Assembly: GCA_918026815.1 (NCBI GenBank)
Contig: CAKJVC010000068.1
Span: forward strand, 1,364,001 to 1,428,000
Direction of reading: 5' to 3'
Length of the DNA: 64,000 nt
From: Chalara sp. BL73
Taxonomy: Eukaryota; Ascomycota; Leotiomycetes; Helotiales
Part shown: one piece after another, positions 35,460-47,063 of the stretch
Layout of the letters: the number at the start of each line of letters is the position of its first letter
How positions within the stretch are numbered: position 1 is the stretch's first letter
Made by a program: the position numbers and the translations under genes
Notes under the pieces: generated by a model
The model's database searches: none
Seen by the model: the letters and a program-made list of their open reading frames with translations, nothing else
Told to the model about the DNA's origin: nothing

Positions 35460-36176
35460 GTTGATCAGCTGAGAAAAGGAGAGCCACGTGATCACTTAGT
35501 CAAATGGGGTAGATCCGTTGGTCTCAAACTCGCATGGATTGCATCGAAGCTTCACTTTCAAGCCATATGTCTCTCTAAGAATGCTGTCAACATCGTCTAC
35601 TACCTTCACATCTAAGATGCGCCACTCTGTCTATTCAGCGGACTCATGCCTAATATTCCTTAAAGACTCAACCATTCTACGAGGAATATTCCAAGAGCCC
35701 CAAGGTTCTTCTCCACCACCCTCTGCCATTAAAGCTTTCAATTTATCCGTCTCAAACTTCTTATCTATCACCAGAGCTGGCGTTGACTGGCTATGGAGGT
35801 GATAAAATATAGTCATCTATTAGGTTGCAGAAAATATTGCGAAGAAGTCCTCGTTTCCGCACCACCCAACTCTGGTGCCCTAGAGATAACACCAGAGTGC
35901 GAGATTCTTGTGACACATGAAGAATAGCTTGCCAAGGGATTGTGAGAGTATGAACCGACCAGACGCCATATTTCCACGTGGACGGCAAAACGGTCTTAGT
36001 GGCAATGGCCCATAACCATGGATTGTGTGATACGATAGTGCTGTAGGATCTTCCCCTTCTCCGTGGCCTTCAGGCTCGAATGCAACTATGCGAGGTGGAA
36101 GTGCGAATTCCCATATCATGAGTCGGATTTCTATAATAAGCAGTGGAAACAGGGTAAACGAGTCCGACTCGGACAT
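35460..36176 (-). pseudogene. 2EXR-domain protein gene, apparently disrupted
   Basis: From the ATG at 36176 the frame reads MSESDSFTLFPLLIIEIRLMIWEFALPPRIV, the classic start of the fungal 2EXR domain (F.LFP.LP.EIRL.IWE.ALPPRI). The next domain block, IPWQAILHVSQESRTLVLS, which contains the second conserved ESR, lies in another frame about 35985-35850. A third segment (STPALVIDKKFETDKLKALMAEGG) uses yet another frame and meets an in-frame TAG before RILDVKVVDDVDSILRETYG. I could not connect these with convincing splice sites, so I favour a decaying gene, though unusual introns are possible. 2EXR proteins are very numerous in Pezizomycotina and functionally unknown. Confidence 0.55.
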
Positions 36177-36627
36177 CTTGGGATGAACAAATTCTACTCC
36201 GTTCGCTTCGAACACGGCAACAAATTCCGCTAGACTTGACTGATATGATAGCGCCGCTTCTCGGGTACAAATAGTCTGGTGGTTGAACAACGAAAATGAT
36301 TTAGAGTTTACCAAAGCGCTATACGTCCATAGAGTTATCAACTAGGTCGATAATAGTCCTTATCTCATAAATCAGACCCTCTCTCCACGTTATCACTGTA
36401 AAGAAAGGCCTAGAGAGTGGATTCTCTCCGAGGGTCTGAAGAAAATCGTAAAAAAATTGTTAGGAGCTCGATAATTCAAATTTGATTTTACTAACAAATT
36501 TTGGGGCTTCATTCCCCATACTAACTTTTATAGAATTGCTGAAAGCAACCAACTCAACATGGATCGCTACTTAAGGTAGACAAAATTCCATTGATGTGTT
36601 TCCATTATGCCGATCATATAGGTTTCA

Positions 36628-38195
36628 TTACTCGACTTGAAGAAGTAACTTTCCTTTCATCCGCGCATCATGAAAGTCATCCACTAATCTTGCGATTTGA
36701 TCAAGTGGATAGAGACGAGTCTGAGCTCGAATGTTCTTTTCCATCACTAGATCCATCATCTCTTGCATCACTTTCTTGTCACCAAGCCCTCCTGGTAAAA
36801 CTGTGATGTCTTTGGCAACAAACACACTCCAGTGAAACGGGATCGGGTCCTTTGGTTGACCAACAGCAACGAGTGTTCCATGTTTCTCGAGAATATCTGT
36901 TGTATACTTGAATGCAGGAATGGCATCTGTACAGACAATTGCAGTGTCAACACCTGCATGTTTATGGAACGTATTCTTTATCTTCTCTATGGCATTGTCT
37001 ACGCCGTCTTTTGGGTTGATAAGCAGATTAGGAGGCCAGTTAGAGGAGGCGACGAGATCAAGTGGATCTTGTCGTGTGTCGATGGCCACACATTTGTAAC
37101 CCATCGCCTTTGCAAACTGTACACCTATCATAGCATCAGTCTTTGCCAATATTAGCAATATGACCAAAATTACCGAGATGGCCTAATCCGCCAACTCCAA
37201 CAACTGCCAAGACTGAGCCGGGAGGTTGTTGTGACCGACGAATGCTGTTGAACATTGTGTTGCCTGCACACATCACTACACAAGGGAGATAATGAGGTCA
37301 GTATATTAATAATGGGGTCGACCTTTTGATATAGAAGGAGAAAGGCAGGCTGCTTCGCAATACGTACTTGGTGCGGCATCCTCAAAAGACAGTCCATCAG
37401 GTAGCTTGATAGTCGAAGACGGATCCGCAAGAAGGTACTCTGCCATACCACCATCGGAGTTGAGACCGGAGAGTTGAACCTGGGGGCAGAAATTACTACT
37501 TCCTCTGCTGCACTCTCGGCATTTTCCTGGCGAATATTAACTTCAGGACATGATAGATTTCTTGAAAAATGTACCGCACGAGCCACGGAAGAGGCCAACA
37601 CCCACGCGATCACCAATTTGAAATCCCTGGACATTGGAGCCTACAACCGCAACAGTACCAACACTCTCATGGCCTGGGATCATAGGAAGTTTGCCTTCGT
37701 AATCGCCCTATGACACGTAAGATTAATCGAGCTGACGCCCAGGTTCACAGGGTAGCTTACTTCTAGTACGATCGTTTCCGTGTGGCAGAATCCAGCAATC
37801 TTCACCTTGACCAGCATTTCACTATCAAAGTTGTAAGTGAGATTTCGGTGATGCCCTTCTAATCGATCATAGCAAAAGATTCACACCTCCCAAGTATCAA
37901 TTCATTAAGCTCACTTGAACGGCTTGGAAATTTCTATTACATGCTTAATCTGAAAAATGTGTCTCATAAGACCCAATATATATGAAAGAGACTGAAAACG
38001 TAAATAGAAAATATAATTATATAGGCGTAAACCTTTTCTTCTAAAATAATTCTCTTTACAGAATATCCGACGCAGAATTGAGGTTGGGACTTACTCATGG
38101 TTAGGCTGAGGAACTGGAAGATCAGTCTTGTATAGATAAGGCTTGCCATATGCCTGGATACAGAGCCCTTTCATCAAAGACGGAATTTTTGCCAT
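36628..38195 (-). CDS. Zinc-dependent alcohol dehydrogenase (MDR family)
   Basis: Six exons: 38195-38095, 37821-37761, 37707-37575, 37526-37368, 37275-37174, 37124-36628; introns of 273, 53, 48, 92 and 49 bp; 350 aa, the usual length. Catalytic zinc ligands are C46 (GFCHTE) and H67-E68 (PGHESVG). Structural zinc cysteines are C98, C101, C104 and C112 (CGKCRECSRGSSNFC), with two of them brought together by splicing intron 3. The NAD(P)-binding Rossmann motif is VVGVGGLGHLGV. It oxidises or reduces alcohols/aldehydes in the cytosol, probably related to yeast Adh1-type or bacterial-like propanol-preferring enzymes. The first intron is unusually long for this window; the rest have typical sizes. 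Confidence 0.9.
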
Positions 38196-38364
38196 TATGA
38201 TAATTACATTATTGCAATAATGTTTAGAGAAGCGTTGTTGATAGGAGGTGATGTTGAACTTTACCAACGTCATGCCCTGAAGCATGCCTTTATTGGATTC
38301 TGTCTTGGTGTTGCGGCCTCTAAATTAAGGCACTAATTTGTTGTAGCTCGACTACTCACTCCAG

Positions 38365-38970
38365 TCATGGCCGAAGGGAGTTTTCGAAGTAAACCTCAAT
38401 GTCATCAACTTCCTCGTCAAACCCGAGTCCCGTTTTTCTCCTCCATCTCTCTTGCATCTTCTGCTTTTCGCTCTCGATGAGCACATCGGGGTCTGGACCC
38501 TTCAAACCTAGTAAATCTATAGCCCTGATCTGACTGCCAGAACCAACTGACGCTTTGAGTAAGTTGGGCCTCCCAGTCATCATTTCTTCGGTGCGAATCT
38601 TGTCGTATGTTTGCCTGCGTCTTCTTTCTGATTCGGCTTCGTGCGACAATCTGAATCTATTCTCCATCTCGAGCTGGGATATACGCCTTTCAACAGCCGC
38701 AACAGCCCAAGGCTCTGGTTCAGGATCTAGCGCCAGCCTAGCTCCCGGCCCAGCTTGCCGCGCCGTTGAGGGATTGCCCGCATTGGGTCGTGGCGTTATG
38801 ATGTTTCGCGGCTCAATATATGTGTGAAGTTCAGATATCCTCGGATCAGGTTCAGTCTGTCGCGGTTTAACACTACTCCTGCGCACTTTTCTAGGCGCCA
38901 CAGCCTCATCCTCTCCACTTGGATTTTCTCCCTTCCTGCGAAAATTTCCATGAAAACAAAGAAAACCCAT
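38365..38970 (-). CDS. Hypothetical charged protein with coiled-coil segment
   Basis: Single-exon ORF of 201 aa from an ATG. It starts MGFLCFHGNFRRKG (Gly2 and Cys5 could be lipidated, but this is only a possibility), then a basic, Pro/Ser-rich stretch. A helical, highly charged segment (VAAVERRISQLEMENRFRLSHEAESERRRRQTYDKI) may form a coiled coil, followed by a conserved-looking tail LLGLKGPDPDVLIESEKQKMQERWRRKTGLGFDEEVDDIEVYF. No family recognised. Codon use and length argue for a real gene. Confidence 0.6.
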   Translation of the reverse strand: MGFLCFHGNFRRKGENPSGEDEAVAPRKVRRSSVKPRQTEPDPRISELHTYIEPRNIITPRPNAGNPSTARQAGPGARLALDPEPEPWAVAAVERRISQLEMENRFRLSHEAESERRRRQTYDKIRTEEMMTGRPNLLKASVGSGSQIRAIDLLGLKGPDPDVLIESEKQKMQERWRRKTGLGFDEEVDDIEVYFENSLRP

Positions 38971-40574
38971 GTTCAGACAACGTATTTTTCTTCTTGTCTA
39001 AAAGCTCGAATTGTTAGGCAAAAAGGTCTTGTAGTGAGGCTCTTATAAAGGAACCACATGTAGGATATTTATTTCATGTTTAATATTGACCTATTTTTGG
39101 TATACGAGGACTTCCAGACTGCTCGCAATTATTTTAACCCAATGAAAAGTCTCTTGGAATATCCTGGGTAGCAGGCAGTTACATCGGTGGAATAACCGGC
39201 CGCTTATGGGCTAACCTGATCGAGCTGGGGCTGAGATGTCCCTTGAATTCCACCTATTAAGTCTCTTTTTGATGTCTGCTGGTGGTTGTTTCTATTATAG
39301 CCAGTTGAAATCATGGAAATGATGATTTAGTGATCATTTGACACAGATGGAAACCAACAGCTTCGCAGGAGGAGCCCCTGAGGTATTTGCAGGTTGGGAA
39401 CTAGTACTTAAGCAGTGTTTCGAGAAGTTCTTTCAGCAGTAAGAAGTCACCTTTCATCGGACACACTGTCTTGAAATGCTGAGTATAATCTTTGACCTAA
39501 ATCTCGACAATATTGCACGACGGGATGCGAATCCTATATGCGCCTCATAGAAGCAAGCTGGCAGGAGTCACCTTCAAGTTGAGACAAACACAGCGATAAA
39601 CAAGCGTTCTTGCCTTTGCTCGCATTCTCAATCATATAAACAGAAGTCTGAGAAGCAACATCGGTGAAAGCATAAGGTTTGAAACATTCAGCCTTATATT
39701 TTTAGTTACGTATGTTGCTACGGGAGGCGCCGCTAGCAACTTAGGACGTTTGGGGTTGTGACAGTTTAAGTAATGTATTTAGTTATGGATTCGTTTTGCA
39801 CAAGCGTTGTCTCAGTTGCAACGAGATCCTTCCTACACTTTAAAGTTGTATTAACGATTAAATTCTCTAATAGGTTTAAGAGCAGTACCCAACTTTCCTC
39901 ACAACTTTCATCAAAAGCTATGCGCAAACTCATCTTACGGCTTCGGGCTGTTTCTCCATCCATCCCTGGAGACAGCTTGGACAACATATACCTCGATATC
40001 TAGGGTATCATCCATTCTGAAATATCAGAGTCGAGAAGTGGGCCATACGGAAAAGATGTCACCGCTCCATCTGCCCTCTCGAAACGCAAATTTCCCAAGA
40101 ATGTGGAGACATCGTACCTGACGTCGATGAAGCGTGGTTACACATTGGGAGAAGCAAATCAGCGACAATGAGCCCTTCGCGGGAGAATCACTTGGGTCGG
40201 GTTTAGGATAGACGTCATAGCTGCATATCGTGGAGAAGTAGTCGCCGCATTACTCGGTATTCATGGTGTAAGACGTAATGATTGATGGCAGCGTATATAA
40301 TCAAATACGTCTATCTCATGAGCGGTCAACCTCCATAATTTTGTAAAGATGCGTAGCTCAACACTCATTGTTGTAGTGCTGGCGATTCCAGTACTTCCAC
40401 TGACAAGAATTATATCCTCCGACTCACTCACTGTCAGAACTACCTCATCAAGCCCATCCTCAGCTTTCGCCGCTGCAGTCTCCAGCACAACAGGAAACTT
40501 GCTTCTTTGACCAGCGCACGTGTTGGACATCCATAGCATATTCAGACAAACCACCATCTATCTAACAAACAAAG
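38971..40574. other. Gene-free stretch
   Basis: 1.6 kb with no recognised gene. Short ORFs (39766-39987 minus, 39773-40003 plus, 40261-40557 minus) overlap each other and have no motifs. Confidence 0.45.
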
Positions 40575-41120
40575 ATGCACATCCTCCAGTCAGTGCGGCC
40601 GCGGCGCCTCATGCTACGCAAACAAACAGCATGGCATGGGTCCATTCCCTGCAGGTCCACCATCTTCCTCACCCCACACCCACCTCTAACTACTAACAAC
40701 CCACCAGCTAGCCCACCGCTACGGCAGCTCCCGCAAGGCGCGCGCGAGACCGATGCGCAATGCGACATCCGCGCATGTACCAACAGGATATGTAGCGGAC
40801 GATCATCGAGCAAGACAACCCGTACGAAGCCGCCGGGTTCGACGACAGGAGCTTTAACGACAGGAACGCCGACGGTAGCGGGGGTGAATGATTCGGTTTC
40901 AAGGACGAGAGGTGGTGGCTCTGGAGGACGGGTGGTCACGGTGTCGAGCACGAAGATCAAGGTGGCGACGAGCACGGACGTGGGCTCAACGGAGGGTGGG
41001 AGCGTTTCGGCGAGGACTGCTGAAAATGGGAATGGACCTGGGAGGATTGACATGGGCATCGGTTCCGCGCTAGGTAGTTTGAAGTTGGGAGTGCTGCTCG
41101 ATATCCTGGAGGCGCTGTGA
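40575..41120 (+). CDS. Ser/Thr/Pro-rich ORF, possibly a decayed secreted mucin-like protein
   Basis: ATG-initiated ORF of 181 aa in a GC-rich island. The middle is Ser/Thr/Gly/Pro-rich with a small Cys cluster (CDIRACTNRIC), and the end (GGSVSARTAENGNG, then a hydrophobic C-terminus) resembles the tail of fungal GPI-anchored mucin-like proteins. However, the N-terminus is Arg/Pro-rich, not a signal peptide, and a long Pro/Val-rich frame is also open on the opposite strand (down to 40562), so the coding strand is not certain. If real, the gene has probably lost its proper 5' end or carries a frame change. Confidence 0.3.
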   Translation: MHILQSVRPRRLMLRKQTAWHGSIPCRSTIFLTPHPPLTTNNPPASPPLRQLPQGARETDAQCDIRACTNRICSGRSSSKTTRTKPPGSTTGALTTGTPTVAGVNDSVSRTRGGGSGGRVVTVSSTKIKVATSTDVGSTEGGSVSARTAENGNGPGRIDMGIGSALGSLKLGVLLDILEAL

Positions 41121-41518
41121 ACAGTATATGCTCCATCTTTTGCAAGTGTGTCATGGCTAGATGGATATACCTCTAACAAAACCATTTCACAACAAATCAA
41201 GTGCCGTGAAGCATTTATGCTTCATAATTCAAATGCTTCCCTTGCGTTACGGACATGTTTAAAGCTCGATCGAGGGTATATACAAGCTCTTTTCATTCGC
41301 TTCGCTAGCATAAAATTATGGGCGAATTACCCAATTTGTATTCGAACATCCACTAACTGAAGAAGATTTTTGCTAATGCATCTCCGAGAAATCATATCTC
41401 ATAAACCATCATAAATAACTTTCATCTACGGTGTCGTTTGCCACATGATCTCCAAGCCTGGCATTCCTATCCAATGCAAATGCGCCATGCCCAGCTCAGA
41501 AGGGCGTTAGTAGATGTT
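41121..41518. other. Short intergenic stretch
   Basis: 3' side of the kelch gene; nothing recognised. Confidence 0.4.
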
Positions 41519-44500
41519 TCAGCTTCCAATACCCAGCCCAACGCGTGATCCGCTTTGGCCACTTTGCTGCGTTCCAACACTTGCGCCTCGTTCACGCAGT
41601 CGTCGTCCCTCCATTAAACCCCGCAAGCCTCGTTTTTGCAGGCCGATGACCGCTGATACATCGCCATTCCATGCCTCCCCTCTTTCTTCATTGTATTTCC
41701 CCTTTTTTTCGAGACCACTAGCTTCGCTCCCACTAACATCGCTGGCAACACTGCTCGTGGCACTGAGACTTTCCTCGTCATCCTGCCTTCTGCCTCCTTG
41801 GCCTGAGCTTAGGTTGCCGACCGATGTGTTGATTCTTAAGCCACCTGGTCCGGCTCTTGCCGGTTCGGGTCCAGGTATATCGGAAAAGGTTGGCGACAAC
41901 CAGTTCTCGCCATTCTCTGATGTTGTTGACGTTGACCGACCACCACCGGCAGCCATAGCAGATGCATTGAATACAGCAGCTGCATTACGGGAGTCAAGGA
42001 CACCATGGAGGCGCTCTACCACAGCCTCAAGTAAACCATCGATCTTGTAGGGCCGGGCGAGTTGAAGAAGGGAACATAAAATTTGCGGCGTGCAGAGTGG
42101 GGAGGAAGATGGTGGGAGTGACGAGCCATAAAGGAAATAAAGTAGAGACTGAAGTGTTAGGTGCGTATGAGGAAGATATAGCGTACGTGGGCGTGATGAG
42201 GGAGGCAGAGTTGCGGTATCAGGAAGTTGCGTGACATTCGAGTCAGGTGTTGAACTAGAGCCGGCATTGTTGAGAGTAGTGGTGGTTGATAGATTGGAGG
42301 ATTGGCCGCCAAGACTCGGAGTAATAGTTACGCTGCTGTTTCGGCTCGGGTTGTGCCGGAAAATGTTTTCGGGCCGAAGCGTAGCCGCATCATTGCCGTC
42401 TTGATTTGCGGCACCTTCTCGGAGCAACTGCACAAAGTAAGGACCCCATCTTTGTGCTATAAAGCGGGAGTTGACCGGTATCCGTTCACCCCCAACACAA
42501 ATGATGTCCATGTCGGCTAATTCTCTCAGGCCAAGCGCTGCCTGGCCCAGATCCTCAGCAGCTTTGGTCAACGACCGACCTCCAGCAGTCCATCCAGCCT
42601 TGGTCTTCAGGCTAAGTGATGGGGCTGAATACGGCGAGCTGGCCGATACGAATCCAGACATGGGCGCCGTTTTTCTAGGATTATCGTAGAGTCCAAAGGC
42701 TTCCAACTCGACCATGCATACATTGGAGAAGTTGATACGTCGGTGGTTGTAATCCTCAACTAGGCTGCGTTTACGATTTCCTAAGATGACGAAGGTATTC
42801 CGGCGATTCCAAAGAACACCGCGATTCCAACTCCCTTGACTGAACACATTCCCCCCAGCATCAATGCGACTCCACGTCAAAGTGCGCAGATCTAGAGCCC
42901 ACAAAGCATATTCTTGTTTGGACGAAGTTAGGTACGTACCACTGACAACAAAATTCGTATCGATGATCCCTCCGTTCGGAAAGCGGAGCCCGGGAGGTGA
43001 AAAGGTTCCTTGCATTGGCTTCTCGGACAGAGTTCCATCAGAGGAACGGATTTGTAGCTCCAGTTTTACATCCAAAAAGTTGTAATTGGAGTAAATCAGC
43101 ATGCTGGACCCAGGTTCTCTGGAATCTTGACTAGGGCCGCTGTCTGATTTCCCTGAAGAACTCTTCCCAAGCCGCGAAGCTACATTGCTAGGCAATGGCG
43201 CTACGACACTTCGGTAGGCTCCACAACTTTTCCCTAATTGCTGGGTGCTAGTCCACTTTAAACTTCGAAGATTAAACACACTGATCTGCTCAATGTAATG
43301 ATTGGCGCTGTCTTGGCCACCAACCACAACCATCTCAGCTCCTCCACTCCCGTCAATATTTACACCAATTGTTCCTTGATTTGGATTTGAACCCGAAGGA
43401 TTATGATGCAGAGCTGAGGAAGGTGCATTGACTGACGAGAATGTTGCAGATGACGGGAGAATAGTAGCACAATGTGCATAACGGCCTTGTGGGGTATCTT
43501 GAGTAGGTATGAAAGTCCAAGTTTTCGAGGTCGCGTCATAAATATATATATCAGACATGACAACAACCTCAGGCTGAGAATCCTGACTATTTGGAGCCGG
43601 AGATTGGGATTGCTGTGGCTGATTGGGTGCTGGCGACATGCCGCCATAGCACACAAGCTTCGTGTCGCCCAACGGGCAAACGCTATGAAAGTATCTAGGA
43701 GGTGGTATGTCTCCCTGTGTCTCTAGCTTTGTCCAATGCCGGCGGATCAAATCCAACTCATATAAATCGTTCGTCAGCATGGGCCTGCTTCGAGATAGTA
43801 TTCTTCCTCCGAATATGTATAATTTATCCCCTAGTATCGTGGTAGTAGCTCCAACTAGTGGATGAGGCTCTCTACCGGTAGTTCGATGGACATTACACAT
43901 AAGTCCAGACAAATGAGTTGAAGATCCTCCTGGTGTCACAATATTTTGGCCCCCGGCTGAACGTGGTTGCTGTGCGGGTGACGGACCTGCTGATGGTGGC
44001 CCGTTGCTTCTCGGGGTCATTATATCCCTCGTGTCATCTTCTTCCGGCTTACTTGAGCTTGCGAAACTGCTCTGGTTGGTAGCCATTTCAGCCAGATTCG
44101 AGGTTGAAGTTGGTTTGTAACCATTTGCATACTGTAGTGGCGCACCAGATGTCGAAGAGTCCATTGTACTCGTTCGACTCCCACTAACAGCTGGCCGAGA
44201 CATTATAGTAAAGGGTTTCGGAGTTTCTGGGGGAGAAAACGGGTTCATTAATAGTTGTTCAAGAGGCGGTGATCCAGGAGTATCTGGTAGAGGTTTTTCA
44301 CTGCTGTGATTGAAATTGCTTGTGCTTCTGGCATGCCTCAATTTTCTGGGTGATAATGGTGATCCCCCTCTGCGACTCGAAGACTGCACGGGAGATGTCG
44401 TCCTAAAGCTCCCACTAGTTTGTAGTTCCGTAGGTCTATGCCGCGATCCAGAAGATATTGAGCCCAGCCGCCGAATGCCAGAGATGCCCTTCCGTACGCC

Positions 44501-44635
44501 GGCGAGGAAATCAACCTTGTCGTTCTCTTCGTCAGAGTGTCCCGAATCGGATGAGGTCGAAAATTTGGATGATTCGAAGGAGGCAGCGGGACGTATGGTC
44601 TCCTTGTCTGTCCGCAAAGTTAGCTTTTGGGCCAT
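41519..44635 (-). CDS. Kelch-repeat and BTB-like protein, Ral2 homologue
   Basis: Single-exon gene of 1038 aa. The N-terminal 245 residues are Ser/Pro-rich and disordered. Kelch repeats run from about 248 to 640: GDKLYIFGGR, NDLYELDLIRRHWTKLETQGDIPPPRYFHSVCPLGDTKLVCYGG and SDIYIYDATSKTWTFIPT..PQGRYAHCA are clear blades of a beta-propeller. A BTB-type domain follows, starting near 705 (MDIICVGGERIPVNSRFIAQRWGPYF) and interrupted by Ser/Thr-rich inserts before LYLPHTHLTLQSLLYFLYG and KIDGLLEAVVERL. This layout matches fungal homologues of fission yeast Ral2, a kelch protein needed for Ras1 signalling. A role in Ras or morphogenesis control is therefore inferred. The large inserts within the BTB part are typical of filamentous fungi. 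Confidence 0.85.
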   Translation of the reverse strand: MAQKLTLRTDKETIRPAASFESSKFSTSSDSGHSDEENDKVDFLAGVRKGISGIRRLGSISSGSRHRPTELQTSGSFRTTSPVQSSSRRGGSPLSPRKLRHARSTSNFNHSSEKPLPDTPGSPPLEQLLMNPFSPPETPKPFTIMSRPAVSGSRTSTMDSSTSGAPLQYANGYKPTSTSNLAEMATNQSSFASSSKPEEDDTRDIMTPRSNGPPSAGPSPAQQPRSAGGQNIVTPGGSSTHLSGLMCNVHRTTGREPHPLVGATTTILGDKLYIFGGRILSRSRPMLTNDLYELDLIRRHWTKLETQGDIPPPRYFHSVCPLGDTKLVCYGGMSPAPNQPQQSQSPAPNSQDSQPEVVVMSDIYIYDATSKTWTFIPTQDTPQGRYAHCATILPSSATFSSVNAPSSALHHNPSGSNPNQGTIGVNIDGSGGAEMVVVGGQDSANHYIEQISVFNLRSLKWTSTQQLGKSCGAYRSVVAPLPSNVASRLGKSSSGKSDSGPSQDSREPGSSMLIYSNYNFLDVKLELQIRSSDGTLSEKPMQGTFSPPGLRFPNGGIIDTNFVVSGTYLTSSKQEYALWALDLRTLTWSRIDAGGNVFSQGSWNRGVLWNRRNTFVILGNRKRSLVEDYNHRRINFSNVCMVELEAFGLYDNPRKTAPMSGFVSASSPYSAPSLSLKTKAGWTAGGRSLTKAAEDLGQAALGLRELADMDIICVGGERIPVNSRFIAQRWGPYFVQLLREGAANQDGNDAATLRPENIFRHNPSRNSSVTITPSLGGQSSNLSTTTTLNNAGSSSTPDSNVTQLPDTATLPPSSRPRTLYLPHTHLTLQSLLYFLYGSSLPPSSSPLCTPQILCSLLQLARPYKIDGLLEAVVERLHGVLDSRNAAAVFNASAMAAGGGRSTSTTSENGENWLSPTFSDIPGPEPARAGPGGLRINTSVGNLSSGQGGRRQDDEESLSATSSVASDVSGSEASGLEKKGKYNEERGEAWNGDVSAVIGLQKRGLRGLMEGRRLRERGASVGTQQSGQSGSRVGLGIGS

Positions 44636-46102
44636 GGTGTATTGATCTCATAGTGAGGCCTCAAAAGTGACTGAAGCAGAACTCAGGAGTTCGAAACCTT
44701 GAGAACCACGAGTTCACATGTCGAGCTTAAACATGGAGACATGGAGAAAAATAGCTGCTTACCTAGGACAATCTACCCTAACTAGGGAGAGAACCCGCTC
44801 CGCGTAATGATGTTGACCCGGATCAGCTGGGTGTTCCGCAAATGAATCCCGTCTGGGTGCGTGGTGGGAAAAGAGGCTCGTGGCGAGAAGGTCCGCCCAC
44901 AACAGCCGCACAGACGCCTTGACACCACAAATTTCACAGAAATGGCAACGACAGGCGCCTGCTTCCCTGCTTCGATGCTCCAGCAGCCCGGATAGGGACT
45001 TTGGGTCGCGGGTAGGGCCGAACGATTGGTACACGTTTGCTGCCACTTCCAGAACGAATGTTTAGTTTCGCGTTTGTGATTTTACGAAATTCTTGAACTC
45101 GTAAAGATTTGCAAGCCGTCCCACCGGTGTCCCAGTTTCTTGACAAGCCTCACGTGGAAAAATGTCCTAATCTCCGCTATGTTTCGATTTCCATAAAACC
45201 ACCGAGTCTGTCTGGCAGATGTGCTTCGTGCCTGTCGAGCTTCCTGAAGAATAAAGAACTCTCGATATCACCTTCGGCCCGTATTTGCGCCTGGCAGCAC
45301 GTATTCGGCCCTCGTCCTCAACTCAGTAGCTGCCAGAAGCTCAATCCCGCGAATTTTCTTATTCTGCCGTTGCTGTAGAAGTTGAAGGTTATAATAGAAA
45401 AAGCCGGTCTATACTTGGTCGGTTGGATGTCTCGGACCTGACCCCTCGCTCAACACCCTCTCATCTATTACTGTTCGTCCGATGGTTCCAACCTTGTTTC
45501 GTTAGATTGCTCTGAATTTTCGGGCCAAAGTTTCAATTCATGATTAATTCAAGCAGGGAAGTTGTGGTGATGATTGATATTGATATTTTCGGTGAAAAGG
45601 CCCCCTCCCCCCCTTTTTGGCACCTTCTTTGCTTCAGGTTAATTGATTTCGGAAAGGGGGGCACAAACGCGCTAAAGGCCGTTTTGATGCAAAGAGCCTC
45701 TAAGATCGGCACAATGCAAGATCATGCCCGTCAATCATTCCAGCGTTTTAATAGGACACAAACGATGCATTTCATCAAAAATAGGCGCCTCAATGCTGAG
45801 GCTCATTTATCAGTTCAATTATGTGTTGAGAGAGTCATTATCTGTGTTACTTAATGTTGACGTGTGGAGAAGCAGAATCACATGTTTTTGGAAGGAGAAA
45901 AGGAGGCAGTTTATCAAGGTAAAGTGGCTGAAATGAAGTGGAGGGTATAGTTTCTTATTTACTTTTGCGCCTCAAAGCAGATCGATGGGTTGGCCTTTTT
46001 CAGGATAATAGCATGACAGCCAAGTATAATATGTCTTCCGCCATCCCAGCCACTCCGTTTCTGTATCATTCAATTCCCAATCGCAGTCCTAAAACACGGA
46101 AT
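44636..46102. other. Gene-free stretch with poly-C tract
   Basis: Upstream region of the kelch gene and 3' side of the peroxiredoxin gene. A cytosine-rich run lies at about 45602-45615. Short ORFs on both strands show no family signals. Confidence 0.5.
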
Positions 46103-47063
46103 TTAGACGGCGGCAGAAGTTTCTTCCTTTGGCAATGGGGTAAATCGAAGGTATGGCTTGACGATGCGGAACTTGGGGAAGAGTGTCGCGGCCTCATCGT
46201 TCTTGACGGAGGGATGGACAATAACGTCATCTCCTGGGACCCAGTTAATGGGGGTGGTAACACGGTGCTTGTCACCGGTCTGAAGGGAATCAACGACTCG
46301 GAGAACCTCGGCGGTGTTACGGCCAGTTGAAGCTGGGTATGAGAGGATGAGGCGGATGGTCTTCTTTGGGTCAATGATGAAAACAGAGCGGATGGTGAAG
46401 GCAATGCCCTTGGAGTCAACATTGGTGGTGTCTTGGTAGTCAAGCCTGGCCGAGAGAGTCAGTTGTGATCCGTATGTTCCAAACAGTATGCTCACATGTC
46501 ATATGCATATGCAACCTTGCGCTCCTTGTCACCGATAATTGGGAAGCTGAGTTTGCTACCCGAGATCTCATCGATATCCTTAATCCATCCTCCGTGCGAC
46601 TCGATGGTATTAGCAGAGAGACCAATCAACTTGACGCCACGCTTGGTGAACTCTGGCTCAAGCTTGGCGAAAGCACCAAGTTCAGTTGTGCAGACCGGAG
46701 TGTAGTCCTCAGGGTGAGAGAAGAGTACAACCCAGTTGTCACCAATGAATTCGTGGAAGTCAATGGGACCGTTGGTGGTATCGGCCTTGAAGTTTGGTGC
46801 AATGCTTCCCAAACGGAGACTGTCAACACAAACGCGTCAGCGGAACGTTTCTTTCTGTAGAATTAATCTGTAGAGAGGCCGCTGGTATATTAATGTTCCT
46901 GTCGCTACGCTCGAAACTTTCTCCTTTGCCGGCCGGTTGGACATGTTTGCAGAGGCATAGCAGTTCAATTGCACAATGGTGGGGTAGTTGTGCTCATAGA
47001 GGGGTAGCACTGGGCAGGGAACAGGAGGGGTACTCACGGGGTTGCTCGTTGCTCGGCGGCCAT
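46103..47063 (-). CDS. 1-Cys peroxiredoxin (Prx6 type)
   Basis: Three exons: 47063-47038, 46819-46496, 46445-46103; introns of 218 and 50 bp; 230 aa. The peroxidatic motif is DYTPVCTTE with Cys52; the Thr and the later Arg region needed for peroxide binding are present. The extended C-terminal half (DYQDTTNVDSKGIAFTIRSVFIIDPKKTIRLILSYPASTGRN, PGDDVIVHPSV) is that of the Prx6/yeast Prx1 branch, which lacks a resolving Cys. It reduces hydrogen peroxide and organic hydroperoxides. The N-terminus is short, with no mitochondrial presequence, so a cytosolic form is likely. The first exon encodes only eight residues and part of the ninth codon; the next intron is long and may hold regulatory sequence. 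Confidence 0.93.

Noticed and set aside
45602..45621. Poly-C run as an assembly gap or telomere-like repeat
   Set aside because: It is a short mononucleotide run in ordinary intergenic DNA with no TTAGGG-type units.
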